Of a stretch of DNA of 55,251 nucleotides, positions 8,202 to 15,906 are shown piece after piece. The stretch is from Caenimonas sedimenti (GTDB taxonomy: Bacteria; Pseudomonadota; Gammaproteobacteria; Burkholderiales; Burkholderiaceae_C). The translations under genes and the position numbers were made by a program. The notes under the pieces are model-generated. The model made no database searches. It was not told the origin of the DNA and saw only the letters and a list, made by a program, of their open reading frames with translations. Location of the stretch: assembly GCF_007833165.1 (NCBI RefSeq), contig NZ_VOBQ01000027.1, forward strand, positions 1 through 55,251, written 5' to 3'. Each line of letters opens with the position of its first letter. Position 1 is the stretch's first letter.

Positions 8202-9734
8202 ATGGTCAAGTCACGTCCGCAAGTAACCCGCACTTTCGGGCCAATTCATTTCGAGGATCTCGACCCGCACCGATTCGAGGACCTGATTCGCGAATTGATT
8301 TACGACTACAAGGAGTGGCAATCAATTGAGGCGACTGGGCGCGGAGGAAGCGACGATGGCTTCGACATCCGGGCATATGAGAAGGTGCGCCTCGAGAGTT
8401 CCGACGTCGAGGATGACTCCGACACCGAAACGAAGATCGCGCACCCCATGGAGGGGAACCTCTGGATGATTCAGGGTAAGCGCGAGAAGCAGATTGGCCC
8501 AACGCGCATGAAGGCGATCCTTGCAGAAGTCTCGAGTGAGAAGCCTCCGTACGGCTACATCTTGGCAGCGTCCGCGAGTTTCTCAAAAAAGACGTATGAC
8601 GTCTTCAGGGAGGAGTTGCGCAAACGCGGCGTGATGGAGTTCTATCTGTGGGGCAGTGCCGAACTCGAAGACATGCTGCACCTCCCGAAGAACGACCGGG
8701 TTCTATTCACGTTTTTCGGCGTGTCTTTGGTCACGCGGCGTCGCTCAAGGGTAGCGGAGCTCCGCTCTTCGGTTGGGGCCAAGAACAAGCTGCTTCGGAT
8801 GTGGGGGGAAGGCCATCAGCTTCATCAATCTCTCCTGATTCGAGATACAGCTGACCTGCACTACCCCGATAGAGAAGCCTACTCTGACTTCAAGACTCGC
8901 CCTAGGTGGAAAGAGTACATCGCTTTTGGTCACCATCCTCTTGGCCTGAGGATACACGTTCGCGATCACTACGCTTTCGTGGATTTGGAAAGAAAGGAGT
9001 GGGACTTCACCCCTGCGTTGGATCTCCTTGGCCGTCAAGGCGGCCGCGATACGGAAGCCGAAGACGGGAACGAGGACGGGCAGCGTGAGTCGGTCGAGGG
9101 GTTCTGGAAGTTTCTTCCTCAGGCCAAGCAGGCTCGCTTCGTCGTCGATGGCCTGCTGCGGTACGACGCGATGACCCTGATTGACGAAAAGGGAGATGTA
9201 GCGCACGGCATGCCTCATATCTATGCTGAGTTCATTGGAAAAGCCGGGCCGTTCGCCGGCTTCTGGCAGCACCTTCAAGTGCGAGGTGAGGAAGTCACGC
9301 TAGGCGACGAATTCAAGCGACTCATGGTCTTTCCGAAGGCGTTCCCGCCTCGCAGGTTGGGCAAGGTCTACAAGGACGCGCCGCTCCAGTTTGACGCGAA
9401 TACGCGCGAGGCCCTGAAGAAGTACGAGGCCATCGATACCCTTTACGACGTCGAAAATCGCCTAGCGCACCTTCAAGTCGGCGATGTTGTCTTGGGCGAA
9501 CCGACGACGGACGTGTATCTGCAGATCACCAACATCTACAAGGTGCGTGCCGACACTTACCGCAAGGAGCATTCAGACTTCCGCGTGCAGCGAAACATGG
9601 AGTGGCAATTGCAACGGGATCTACAGCAGGAAGTTCTGACCGTCTACGAGGTGGATCGAATCTACGGGTGGATGCTCGAAAGGATGACCGCAAACCCGAC
9701 GGAGAAAAGCGGTCCTAGGAAGGGAAGAAGTTAG
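8202..9734 (+). CDS. Mrr-like PD-(D/E)XK nuclease-domain protein with long unknown C-terminus
   Basis: 510 aa from ATG 8202; a TTG seven codons upstream is possible. Residues 20-160 look like a Mrr/restriction-endonuclease-like core: RFEDLIREL with Glu27, then EATGRGGSDDGFDI with Asp55, then WMIQGKRE giving the Q91-x-K93 catalytic strand, and YILAASASFSKKTYDVF followed by LWGSAELEDML. Residues 170-510 match no family I know; they are rich in charged and aromatic residues. Mrr-type enzymes cut modified or foreign DNA, so a defence role is inferred. Codon use is less GC-rich than the flanking genes, consistent with horizontal transfer. No methyltransferase is adjacent. Confidence 0.8.
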   Translation: MVKSRPQVTRTFGPIHFEDLDPHRFEDLIRELIYDYKEWQSIEATGRGGSDDGFDIRAYEKVRLESSDVEDDSDTETKIAHPMEGNLWMIQGKREKQIGPTRMKAILAEVSSEKPPYGYILAASASFSKKTYDVFREELRKRGVMEFYLWGSAELEDMLHLPKNDRVLFTFFGVSLVTRRRSRVAELRSSVGAKNKLLRMWGEGHQLHQSLLIRDTADLHYPDREAYSDFKTRPRWKEYIAFGHHPLGLRIHVRDHYAFVDLERKEWDFTPALDLLGRQGGRDTEAEDGNEDGQRESVEGFWKFLPQAKQARFVVDGLLRYDAMTLIDEKGDVAHGMPHIYAEFIGKAGPFAGFWQHLQVRGEEVTLGDEFKRLMVFPKAFPPRRLGKVYKDAPLQFDANTREALKKYEAIDTLYDVENRLAHLQVGDVVLGEPTTDVYLQITNIYKVRADTYRKEHSDFRVQRNMEWQLQRDLQQEVLTVYEVDRIYGWMLERMTANPTEKSGPRKGRS

Positions 9735-9930
9735 CTAGAGCCAACGGCTTGATCCCAACCGCAACCTCGCATTAGAGTTGGTGTCCTTGTTGATGAATGC
9801 TTCCGAACTGACTCGCACCAAGACACCCCGGGCGCATTTGGCCTCACACTCGCCCATGAACGCCCGCCGCAGGCGCAGATGAATCCGACTCCCGCAGACG
9901 TCAAACGATTCAAATCATTGAGAGGTCAAG

Positions 9931-10290
9931 ATGATCTTAGAAGTCTCTGGCGTGCTCTACGCGCTTGGTCAAGCCCATACCTTGTACAAGGAAGGCAAGG
10001 AATACTTCGAGGTTGCGAAGGACGGGTATCAGGCTATCAAGGGCGTCAAAGACTACCTTGAGGTGAAGGAGGGCGAACCGAAACTGGTCGACATGGACTG
10101 GGCGAAGGGATCTGGCTTCGAGGACAAGATGAAAGAGATGGGATATAGCTTGCGCTGGACTGCCCCAGACAAAGTTGCAAGTCGTGAGCTGAAAGGCTAC
10201 GAGCTGATGCTCGAGATCGTCAAAGACAAGAAGATTAAGCGGAAGCTCGTCTTGAAGGACCAATCCATCCTGATGGGCAAGAAGGCGTAG
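9931..10290 (+). CDS. Small charged protein, unknown function
   Basis: 119 aa, not recognised. GAGAGG lies a few bases before the ATG. The first 45 residues could form an amphipathic helix rich in Tyr, Lys and Glu (LYKEGKEYFEVAKDGYQAIKG). The C-terminal half is mixed, ending in the very basic KDKKIKRKLVLKDQS. No signal peptide, membrane segment or metal motif is seen. It lies about 200 bases after the nuclease gene in the lower-GC block. A regulatory or toxin-like partner is conceivable, but nothing in the sequence proves it. Confidence 0.6.
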   Translation: MILEVSGVLYALGQAHTLYKEGKEYFEVAKDGYQAIKGVKDYLEVKEGEPKLVDMDWAKGSGFEDKMKEMGYSLRWTAPDKVASRELKGYELMLEIVKDKKIKRKLVLKDQSILMGKKA

Positions 10291-10442
10291 TCCCTCTAGC
10301 TGGTGGTCATGGAGAGGTCTTAGCTCCGGTGCCCACGGGCGGTACACGCGTCCGGGTGGAGTCAGCTGTCGACTCCAAGCAGCTGTCGCGAACAAGGCGA
10401 CCAGCTGGCGCGCTATCCTCACAACTCAACTCCGCATTCCCA

Positions 10443-11546
10443 ATGAGTCTGACGTTCTACTCTCCACCTGTTGTCGCAGTCGCGCCGCATCCGACGTACG
10501 CTCAGACCAGATCGGCAATCGAGACCGCCTACATCCCCTTCCCGCCAAATGTGGCGGTCCAACTGCTACCAATCTCGCAGTGGGATCTCGCGATGAAGAT
10601 GATGGTCGACTCGCGGTGGTTCTTTACGCCAGAGGCGGCTCACGGCTGGATGCAATCCACGACGAGAATGAACGGCGGAGCGCTCATCGTCGCTCCTGAG
10701 TTCATGGATGTTCCCGTGCACTGGAAGGGAATAGTCACTCAAACGGTTGCACTGGCAGTTTGCCTGAGCGTCGCGTCATTCCTAGGGTTTGGCTTCCACG
10801 GATCTCTGCCGCAGATCGAGGCGCGCTGTGCAATGCTTGGAATCGCCCCTGTGTGCGGCGTTCAGTGGCCTGGGCACTTTGGTCCTGATTATCTGGCCAT
10901 CAACCCCGACCTGTACAGCACCATGTTGCTGGAGTCAAAGGGCGTTTCGTCGGCCGGTATAGGGAGCAAGCCCAAATCTTTCCTCGATCATAAGGTGCAG
11001 TCTGTCAACGGGTGGGCGATCGCCCTGCAAGCTCAGGTCCTCGCGTACACGTACTTTGCACCAGGTGCGGCGCTCACAGCCCGCTGGTTCAATAATCGCC
11101 CACCCGAGCAACTTCAGGGAAGTCCGCGAGGGTTGCTGGTGATCGCGATCAACCAACTCATTATGGAGCTTCGGCGCTGCGGACACCCGAATTGGGCTCA
11201 GCTGTTGGACGACGCCCTCATGGCGCAACCTGCGCCACCGCTCGTGGCGCAGCTAGTACTGGAGCGGCTGCGCGGTGATAACGCTTTCGAAGTTCAAGGT
11301 GGCTATATCATTTCGAGGTTGCAACGTCCTTTTGCGATGGCCATGAGTGTCGATGCCCTCCAACTCTTCTTCGATGCAGCGCGGGTCGCTCGTGTAGCCG
11401 ACGATCTCGCTCACGCGTTCGCCCGCGCTTTGCGCGACAACCACGGAAGGCGGGAGATTGTTCGCCAAGAGCTCGTGGCATTGGAGGGTATTCACGAGGT
11501 GATGGCGGTTTCTAGCACTGGTCTGGCAATTGTTCAGGTGTGCTAG
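10443..11546 (+). CDS. Unknown protein with a possible PD-(D/E)XK nuclease core
   Basis: 367 aa if started at ATG 10443; an in-frame GTG at 10329 would add 38 low-complexity residues, and neither start has a clear ribosome site. Not recognised. Residues 144-190 contain GHFGPDYLAINPDLY, then MLLESKG, then DHKVQSVNGW. Asp149 and Glu164-Ser-Lys166 are arranged like the PD...(D/E)xK catalytic strands of restriction-like nucleases, with a Gln on the following helix. A hydrophobic stretch at about residues 98-118 precedes it. The rest, largely helical, shows no motif. It lies next to the Mrr-like gene, so a defence or DNA-processing role is a guess. Confidence 0.65.
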   Translation: MSLTFYSPPVVAVAPHPTYAQTRSAIETAYIPFPPNVAVQLLPISQWDLAMKMMVDSRWFFTPEAAHGWMQSTTRMNGGALIVAPEFMDVPVHWKGIVTQTVALAVCLSVASFLGFGFHGSLPQIEARCAMLGIAPVCGVQWPGHFGPDYLAINPDLYSTMLLESKGVSSAGIGSKPKSFLDHKVQSVNGWAIALQAQVLAYTYFAPGAALTARWFNNRPPEQLQGSPRGLLVIAINQLIMELRRCGHPNWAQLLDDALMAQPAPPLVAQLVLERLRGDNAFEVQGGYIISRLQRPFAMAMSVDALQLFFDAARVARVADDLAHAFARALRDNHGRREIVRQELVALEGIHEVMAVSSTGLAIVQVC

Positions 11547-11710
11547 AAGCTCAACCTACGACGCGTTGCGGCCGCAGGACTGCATCTGACCGCAATGGGC
11601 CAGGCCGCGTGATAACGCGATTTCACGGCGTTGCTTGGCCGGAAGCGGAGTTTGAGACTTCGACGCTTCATAGTTAAAGTCGCGCCGAAAGCCTTCCGAC
11701 AGATAAACCC

Positions 11711-12388
11711 GTGATGCCAGATCGACCAGAACACTTCTTCCTCACGTTTCATCCACTTTGCGAAACTGCGACAGGGCGCATTGCCGTATCGGACCACCGG
11801 GAGCCATCTTTCATTGATGGTTCCTGCCGGCGCGAACCCGATCTCGAATCCAATCCGCCAACATTCACGGAATTGTGTCGTCCTGGGGACGACGCGCGAT
11901 TTGAGGTAGGAAGCCGCGTGCTGTACGCAACGGTCAAGAATCCGAACCCCACCTGTCGGGGTTGGGGACTTGTGGCGGCACTCGAAGTCGTGAATGTCTT
12001 TGCGAGCCATGAAGAAGCAGCTCGGTGGTTCCAGGATCGCAACGTGCCGCTCCCATCAAACTGCATCGTCGAAGGTAACGACTGCAAGCCGCTACACCTT
12101 ACGACGGGGCTTCCTGCCGACAATGGGAATCCCCAGCAGAACTGGAGTCAGGGCGGCGAGCCGCCGAGAACCTTGGCTGAGTGGGACGCACACTACTGGT
12201 ACAGGGCCAGCAAGCACACCAAGTTCGCTGTCTGCAAGCACCTAATCCCCGCGCGGCTGCGCGACGCGCCGTTCTACACCACCGAACTCGAAGGGTGCTT
12301 CGACACAGGTGAGGTTCCGTTTACTCGCTTCCGGGCTGCAAAGATCAGCGAAGCGGAGTTCAACAGAGTTGCACGATTGATGGTTTGA
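11711..12388 (+). CDS. Unknown protein, possibly PUA/ASCH-like N-terminal domain
   Basis: 225 aa from GTG 11711 or 224 aa from the adjoining ATG 11714. Residues 1-100 contain SFIDGSCRREPDLES, TELCRPGDD, FEVGSRVLYATVKN, GWGLVAALEVVNVFASHEEAARWF. The pattern of a 'G-S/D-R-V' strand followed by an interaction-helix resembles PUA-superfamily (ASCH/EVE) folds, some of which read modified bases, but this is an impression, not a match. The C-terminal half has four Cys and several His without clear spacing. It is the last gene of the lower-GC block. Confidence 0.6.
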   Translation: MMPDRPEHFFLTFHPLCETATGRIAVSDHREPSFIDGSCRREPDLESNPPTFTELCRPGDDARFEVGSRVLYATVKNPNPTCRGWGLVAALEVVNVFASHEEAARWFQDRNVPLPSNCIVEGNDCKPLHLTTGLPADNGNPQQNWSQGGEPPRTLAEWDAHYWYRASKHTKFAVCKHLIPARLRDAPFYTTELEGCFDTGEVPFTRFRAAKISEAEFNRVARLMV

Positions 12389-12685
12389 ATTGGCGCCGGA
12401 CTCAGACTGAGGCAGGTGTCCCTGAGGTTATAGGCTGGGCACACTGGCGAATTCCATTGCGTCCGCTCGACCCCTTGTGCTCGATCGCGCTTCTACAGGT
12501 TAGGGTGGCGCACTGACCGAAATGGGACCAGGAGCGTGACCTGGGCGGCCTTGGGCGACCGACCGCAACCGCTGCAAAGCGGTCCTCCCCACCGGACGTT
12601 GCACGGTTGGCAAATAGCCATGGCCGCGCTCTTGCGACCCGCTCCCATACGGTCTTCCCACAGTTTGCGGAACAATGGCGACTCC
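12389..12685. other. Intergenic stretch at the right edge of the lower-GC block
   Basis: 297 bases without a supportable gene. It contains a small perfect hairpin at 12568-12583 (ACCGCT-GCAA-AGCGGT). An open frame in phase with the downstream flavoprotein runs through the second half (from 12536), but its residues (for example GDRPQPLQSGPPHR) look non-coding and the cNMP domain begins after 12686. Confidence 0.45.
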
Positions 12686-14350
12686 ATGCCCGCAACCCCC
12701 CTCACCGACACCCTCTCCACCCGCCGCGACCAAATGTTCCCGGTCCTAGGCGAGTCCGACCTCGCCCGCGCCGCCCGCTTCGGCACCCCCCGCACCTACG
12801 CCGCCGGCGACCACCTCTTCCGCGCCGGCCAACCCGGCCCCGGCATGTTCCTCCTGCTGTCCGGCCTGGTCACCATCAGCCAGCGCGACGGCCTCGGCAA
12901 CATCGCTCCCATCGTCCGTGAAGGCGCCGGCTCCTTCCTGGCCGAAGTCGGTGCCTTGTCGGGCGCGCCCGCGCTCGTTGACGGCATCGCCGAGGAGGCG
13001 GTCGAAGCCATCCTGGTGCCGCCCGACCGGCTGCGCGCGCTGATCACCGCCGAGGCCGATCTGGGCGAGCGGATCATGCGCGCGCTGATCCTGCGGCGCG
13101 TGGCCCTGATCGAGCAGGGCCTGACCGGCGCCGTGCTGATCGGCGACGCGCAGGCCCCCCACTTGGTGCGCCTCGAAAACTTCCTGCGCCGCAACGGCGA
13201 GCCGTACCACGTGATGGGTGCGCACGACGATGCCGCCGCCTGCGCGCTGGCCGCGCAGTACGCGAACCAGCCGCACGAGGTGATCGCCGTCTGCCCCGAC
13301 GGCAGCATCCTGGTCGACCCGGATGAAGAGGCACTCGCGCGCTGCCTCGGCCTGATCGACCCGGCGGAGCAGCACCAGCTGTTCGACGTCGTCATCGTGG
13401 GCGCCGGGCCGGCGGGGCTGGCCACGGCCGTCTACGCGGCGAGCGAGGGCCTCGCGGTCGCGGCGCTGGACTGCCGCGCCTACGGCGGCCAGGCCGGCGC
13501 CAGCGCGCGCATCGAGAACTACCTGGGCTTCCCCACCGGCATCTCCGGCCAGGCGTTGGCGGGGCGCGCCCTGGTGCAGGCGCAGAAGTTCGGCGCGCGT
13601 GTGCTGATCCCCGCGCAGGTCACGGCCCTGGAATGCACGCCCGGCGCCGGTGCGGCACTGCACCTGGCCGATGGCCGGCGCTTGCGCGCACGTGCCGTGG
13701 TCGTAGCCAGCGGTGCCCGGTACAACCGGCCCGGCGTGCCCAGCCTGCCGGCCTTCGAGGGCCGCGGCGTCTGGTACTGGGCCTCGCCGATCGAAGCGCG
13801 CCTGTGCAAGGGCGAAGAGGTCGTGCTGGTGGGCGGCGGCAATTCGGCGGGCCAGGCCGCGGTGTTCCTGGCCGCGCATGCGGCCCGCGTGACCGTGCTC
13901 GTGCGCGGGGCCGGCCTGGCAGCGACCATGTCGCGCTATCTCATCGATCGCATCGAAGCCGCGGCGAACATCACCGTGCTGCCCGGGCAGGAACTCGCCG
14001 AGCTGGAGGGCGACGCCACCGGGCATCTGGACCACATGACCTGGCGGGACCGGCACAGCGGGGTGGTGACGCGCCGACCCGCGCGCAACCTCTTCCTGTT
14101 CATCGGCGCGTCGCCGGAGACGGCTTTCTTGGCCGGCTGCGGCGTGGCCCTGGACCGTGCGGGCTTCGTGCTGACGGGCGGCCCGGACCGCGGCGAGCTC
14201 GAGACCAGCTTGCCCGGCGTGTTCGCGGTGGGCGATGTGCGTGCCGGCTCGACCAAGCGCGTCGGCGCCGCGATCGGGGAGGGCGCCGCGGTCGTCGCGG
14301 CGCTGCACCGGTTCCTGGAAGCGCAGCAACTGAAGGAGGCCACGTCATGA
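12686..14350 (+). CDS. cNMP-binding domain fused to thioredoxin-reductase-like FAD oxidoreductase
   Basis: 554 aa from ATG 12686; upstream in-frame starts precede the domain. Residues 1-130 form a cyclic-nucleotide-binding beta-barrel (PGMFLLLSGLVTISQRDG). A thioredoxin-like segment (VLIGDAQAPHLVRLENFLRR) follows. From about 230 the flavin part has VVIVGAGPAGLATAVYAA, the NAD(P)H loop VVLVGGGNSAGQAAVFLA, LFLFIGASPET and FAVGDVRAGSTKR. The redox CxxC of true thioredoxin reductases (CATC) is replaced by YWASPIEA, so it cannot act as a classical disulfide reductase. The stop overlaps the next gene's start (ATGA), implying coupled translation with the UBP zinc finger. Confidence 0.9.
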   Translation: MPATPLTDTLSTRRDQMFPVLGESDLARAARFGTPRTYAAGDHLFRAGQPGPGMFLLLSGLVTISQRDGLGNIAPIVREGAGSFLAEVGALSGAPALVDGIAEEAVEAILVPPDRLRALITAEADLGERIMRALILRRVALIEQGLTGAVLIGDAQAPHLVRLENFLRRNGEPYHVMGAHDDAAACALAAQYANQPHEVIAVCPDGSILVDPDEEALARCLGLIDPAEQHQLFDVVIVGAGPAGLATAVYAASEGLAVAALDCRAYGGQAGASARIENYLGFPTGISGQALAGRALVQAQKFGARVLIPAQVTALECTPGAGAALHLADGRRLRARAVVVASGARYNRPGVPSLPAFEGRGVWYWASPIEARLCKGEEVVLVGGGNSAGQAAVFLAAHAARVTVLVRGAGLAATMSRYLIDRIEAAANITVLPGQELAELEGDATGHLDHMTWRDRHSGVVTRRPARNLFLFIGASPETAFLAGCGVALDRAGFVLTGGPDRGELETSLPGVFAVGDVRAGSTKRVGAAIGEGAAVVAALHRFLEAQQLKEATS

Positions 14351-14607
14351 CCATCAAGGCTTGCGCCCATGTGCCCGCTGCGCCGGCGGCATCCACGTCC
14401 ACAGGTTGCCAGGAATGCCTGGCGATGGGCGACACGTGGGTTCACCTGCGCACCTGTCTGCATTGCGGCCACGTCGGCTGCTGCGACAGCTCGAAGAACA
14501 AGCACGCGACGGGGCACTTCAAGAGCACCGGCCACGCCGTGGTGCAGTCGGCGGAGCCGGGGGAGGATTGGCGCTGGTGCTATGTGGATGAGCGGCAGGT
14601 TGGCTGA
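14347..14607 (+). CDS. UBP-type zinc-finger protein
   Basis: 86 aa. Cys6/His8, Cys21/Cys24 (GCQEC), Cys37/Cys40 (CLHC), Cys45/46, His53, His57 and His63 reproduce the ZnF-UBP ligand order, and HATGHFKSTGHAVVQS is the family's helix and strand. Eukaryotic versions bind the ubiquitin C-terminal tail. Stand-alone bacterial ones are poorly characterised and, from my memory of such neighbourhoods, are often paired with this kind of flavoprotein. The ATG overlaps the upstream stop by four bases, so the two proteins are very probably functional partners. There is no catalytic domain. Confidence 0.88.
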   Translation: MTIKACAHVPAAPAASTSTGCQECLAMGDTWVHLRTCLHCGHVGCCDSSKNKHATGHFKSTGHAVVQSAEPGEDWRWCYVDERQVG

Positions 14608-14634
14608 CGCCTTCTCTCAGCGGAGTTCCTTCGG

Positions 14635-14979
14635 TCAGGCGGGCTGGCGGGGCAGCATCCTCCCAGCCAACGGATGCGCAATCCCCCCATCTCCATAGCT
14701 CCCCTTCACCTCCGCAATCACGATGTGATACCCCGCCAGCCACTGCGCCTGCTTCCGCTTGGCTTCCAGGTGTGCGGGGTGCTTCATGAGCTGCTGCAGC
14801 GCCTCCATGCTTTCCCAGTAGTGGACGTTGGAGATCAACCCCGTGGCGGAGTTCTCCCAGGCCTCCTCACCGAGGTAGCCGGGAATGCCCTTGGCGACTT
14901 CGGCGATGACCTGGTCGAGGGCGTGGAACTCATCGTCGTACTGGCCCTTGGCGAACGTGAAGGTGGATGTGAACATCAT
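14635..14979 (-). CDS. ABM-domain (antibiotic biosynthesis monooxygenase-like) protein
   Basis: 114 aa with the ferredoxin-like ABM pattern: FTSTFTFAKGQYDDEFHALDQVI, IPGYLGEEAWENSATGLISNVHYWESMEALQQLMKHPAHLEAKR, ending in a beta strand (GYHIVIAEVKGSYG). Members act as small dimeric oxygenases or as haem- or quinone-binding folds. No specific substrate residues are obvious. It lies 13 bases after arsC on the same strand, so the two are likely cotranscribed. Confidence 0.85.
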   Translation of the reverse strand: MMFTSTFTFAKGQYDDEFHALDQVIAEVAKGIPGYLGEEAWENSATGLISNVHYWESMEALQQLMKHPAHLEAKRKQAQWLAGYHIVIAEVKGSYGDGGIAHPLAGRMLPRQPA

Positions 14980-14992
14980 CGTGCTGCCGTCT

Positions 14993-15424
14993 TCAGGCTG
15001 CGGAGGCGCGCCGGGCGCCGGTGTCTCGAATCACTTCGCCGTCCTCTTTCTTGAAAGGCAGCAAGGGCCCCCCGGGCAGCAGCTCCAGCACGGCCTCGGA
15101 GGAGGGCCGGCAAAGCTTCGTCCCGAGCGGCGTACGCACCACCGGCCGGTTCATGAGCACGGGATGCTGCTGGATCAGTTCCAGCAACTGCTCGTCGGAC
15201 CACTTCGGGTCATCGAGGCCGAGCTCTTCGTAGGGCGTGCCCTTCTTGCGCAGCAGCTCGCGCACCGTCATCCCCATTTCGGCGAGCAACGTTCTCAGCT
15301 CCTCCACGGAGGGCGGTGTCTTCAGGTACTCGACGACCGCCGGTTCGATGCCGGCGTGCCGGATCAATGCCAGCGTGTTGCGGCTCGTGCCGCAGGCAGG
15401 GTTGTGGAAGATGGTGACGGACAT
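14993..15424 (-). CDS. arsC: Arsenate reductase, glutaredoxin-coupled type
   Basis: 143 aa, the usual length. The catalytic Cys11 is in IFHNPACGTSRNTL, and the conserved arginines are in ELLRKKGTPYEELGL, LMNRPVV and TKLCRPSS. It reduces arsenate to arsenite using glutathione and glutaredoxin, in the cytoplasm. No arsenite pump or ArsR gene is adjacent, which is common for stand-alone ArsC/YffB-like copies. The following ABM-domain gene is probably in the same transcript. Confidence 0.93.
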   Translation of the reverse strand: MSVTIFHNPACGTSRNTLALIRHAGIEPAVVEYLKTPPSVEELRTLLAEMGMTVRELLRKKGTPYEELGLDDPKWSDEQLLELIQQHPVLMNRPVVRTPLGTKLCRPSSEAVLELLPGGPLLPFKKEDGEVIRDTGARRASAA

Positions 15425-15480
15425 GGCAGGCTCCTAGGGCCGGCATGGTAAGTCAACCCAGGGTAGGGCATCCTTCAGGG

Positions 15481-15840
15481 ATGGAACTTCAATACCTGCT
15501 GTTCGACTTCACCGACGAGGAGGGCGGGGCCTGCAGCTTCGACGCGATGGCGTCGGTGCTTCCGGCGGGGCTTGTTCCCTTGCTCGGGGAGGTGGAGGCG
15601 GTGCTGGGGTGGGCGCACCGTGAGTTCGGCGCGCCGTCGGCAGAGGGGGGCGGCGCCGAATGGGACTTCGACCTGCACGCGGCGGACGAGCGTGATGTGC
15701 CGCTGGCGATCAGCTATGACGTGCCAAGGGCGCGCGTGATCCTGGCCGCTGCGCCAGGCCGCGTCACGCTGACGCTTCCCGTGACGGGGTCCCGGCTCTT
15801 CGGCGCGGCTTTTCGGGATGCCTTTCCCGATCCGGACTGA
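15481..15840 (+). CDS. Hypothetical protein
   Basis: 119 aa from ATG 15481, or 131 aa from ATG 15445. The shorter start is preferred because MELQYLLFDFTDEE reads like a genuine N-terminus. No known family. It is acidic, with a regular alternation (WDFDLHAADERDVPLAISYD, ARVILAAAPGRVTLTLPVTG) suggesting an alpha/beta fold with several strands. No signal or membrane segment. It is divergent from arsC and upstream of the MmgE/PrpD gene. Confidence 0.65.
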   Translation: MELQYLLFDFTDEEGGACSFDAMASVLPAGLVPLLGEVEAVLGWAHREFGAPSAEGGGAEWDFDLHAADERDVPLAISYDVPRARVILAAAPGRVTLTLPVTGSRLFGAAFRDAFPDPD

Positions 15841-15906
15841 TTCGTTCCATCACGCCGCGGCGCCGTGGTTCAATTTGCCTCAGCGCGCATCGAAGGACGC
15901 ATCGCC

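Noticed and set aside
10358..10376. GGAGTC/GACTCC hairpin after the 119-residue gene
   Set aside because: The six-base stem has no T-run after it, so it does not meet the criteria for an intrinsic terminator.
11586..12539. Two similar 27-base stretches, CTGACCGCAATGGG... at 11586 and CTGACCGAAATGGG... at 12513
   Set aside because: Only 21 of 27 positions agree without gaps; too weak to call a repeat or attachment-site pair for the island.
12746..14329. A 527-codon minus-strand open frame opposite the cNMP/FAD oxidoreductase
   Set aside because: The plus-strand gene has complete domains and the antisense product is low-complexity Arg/Ala/Gly.
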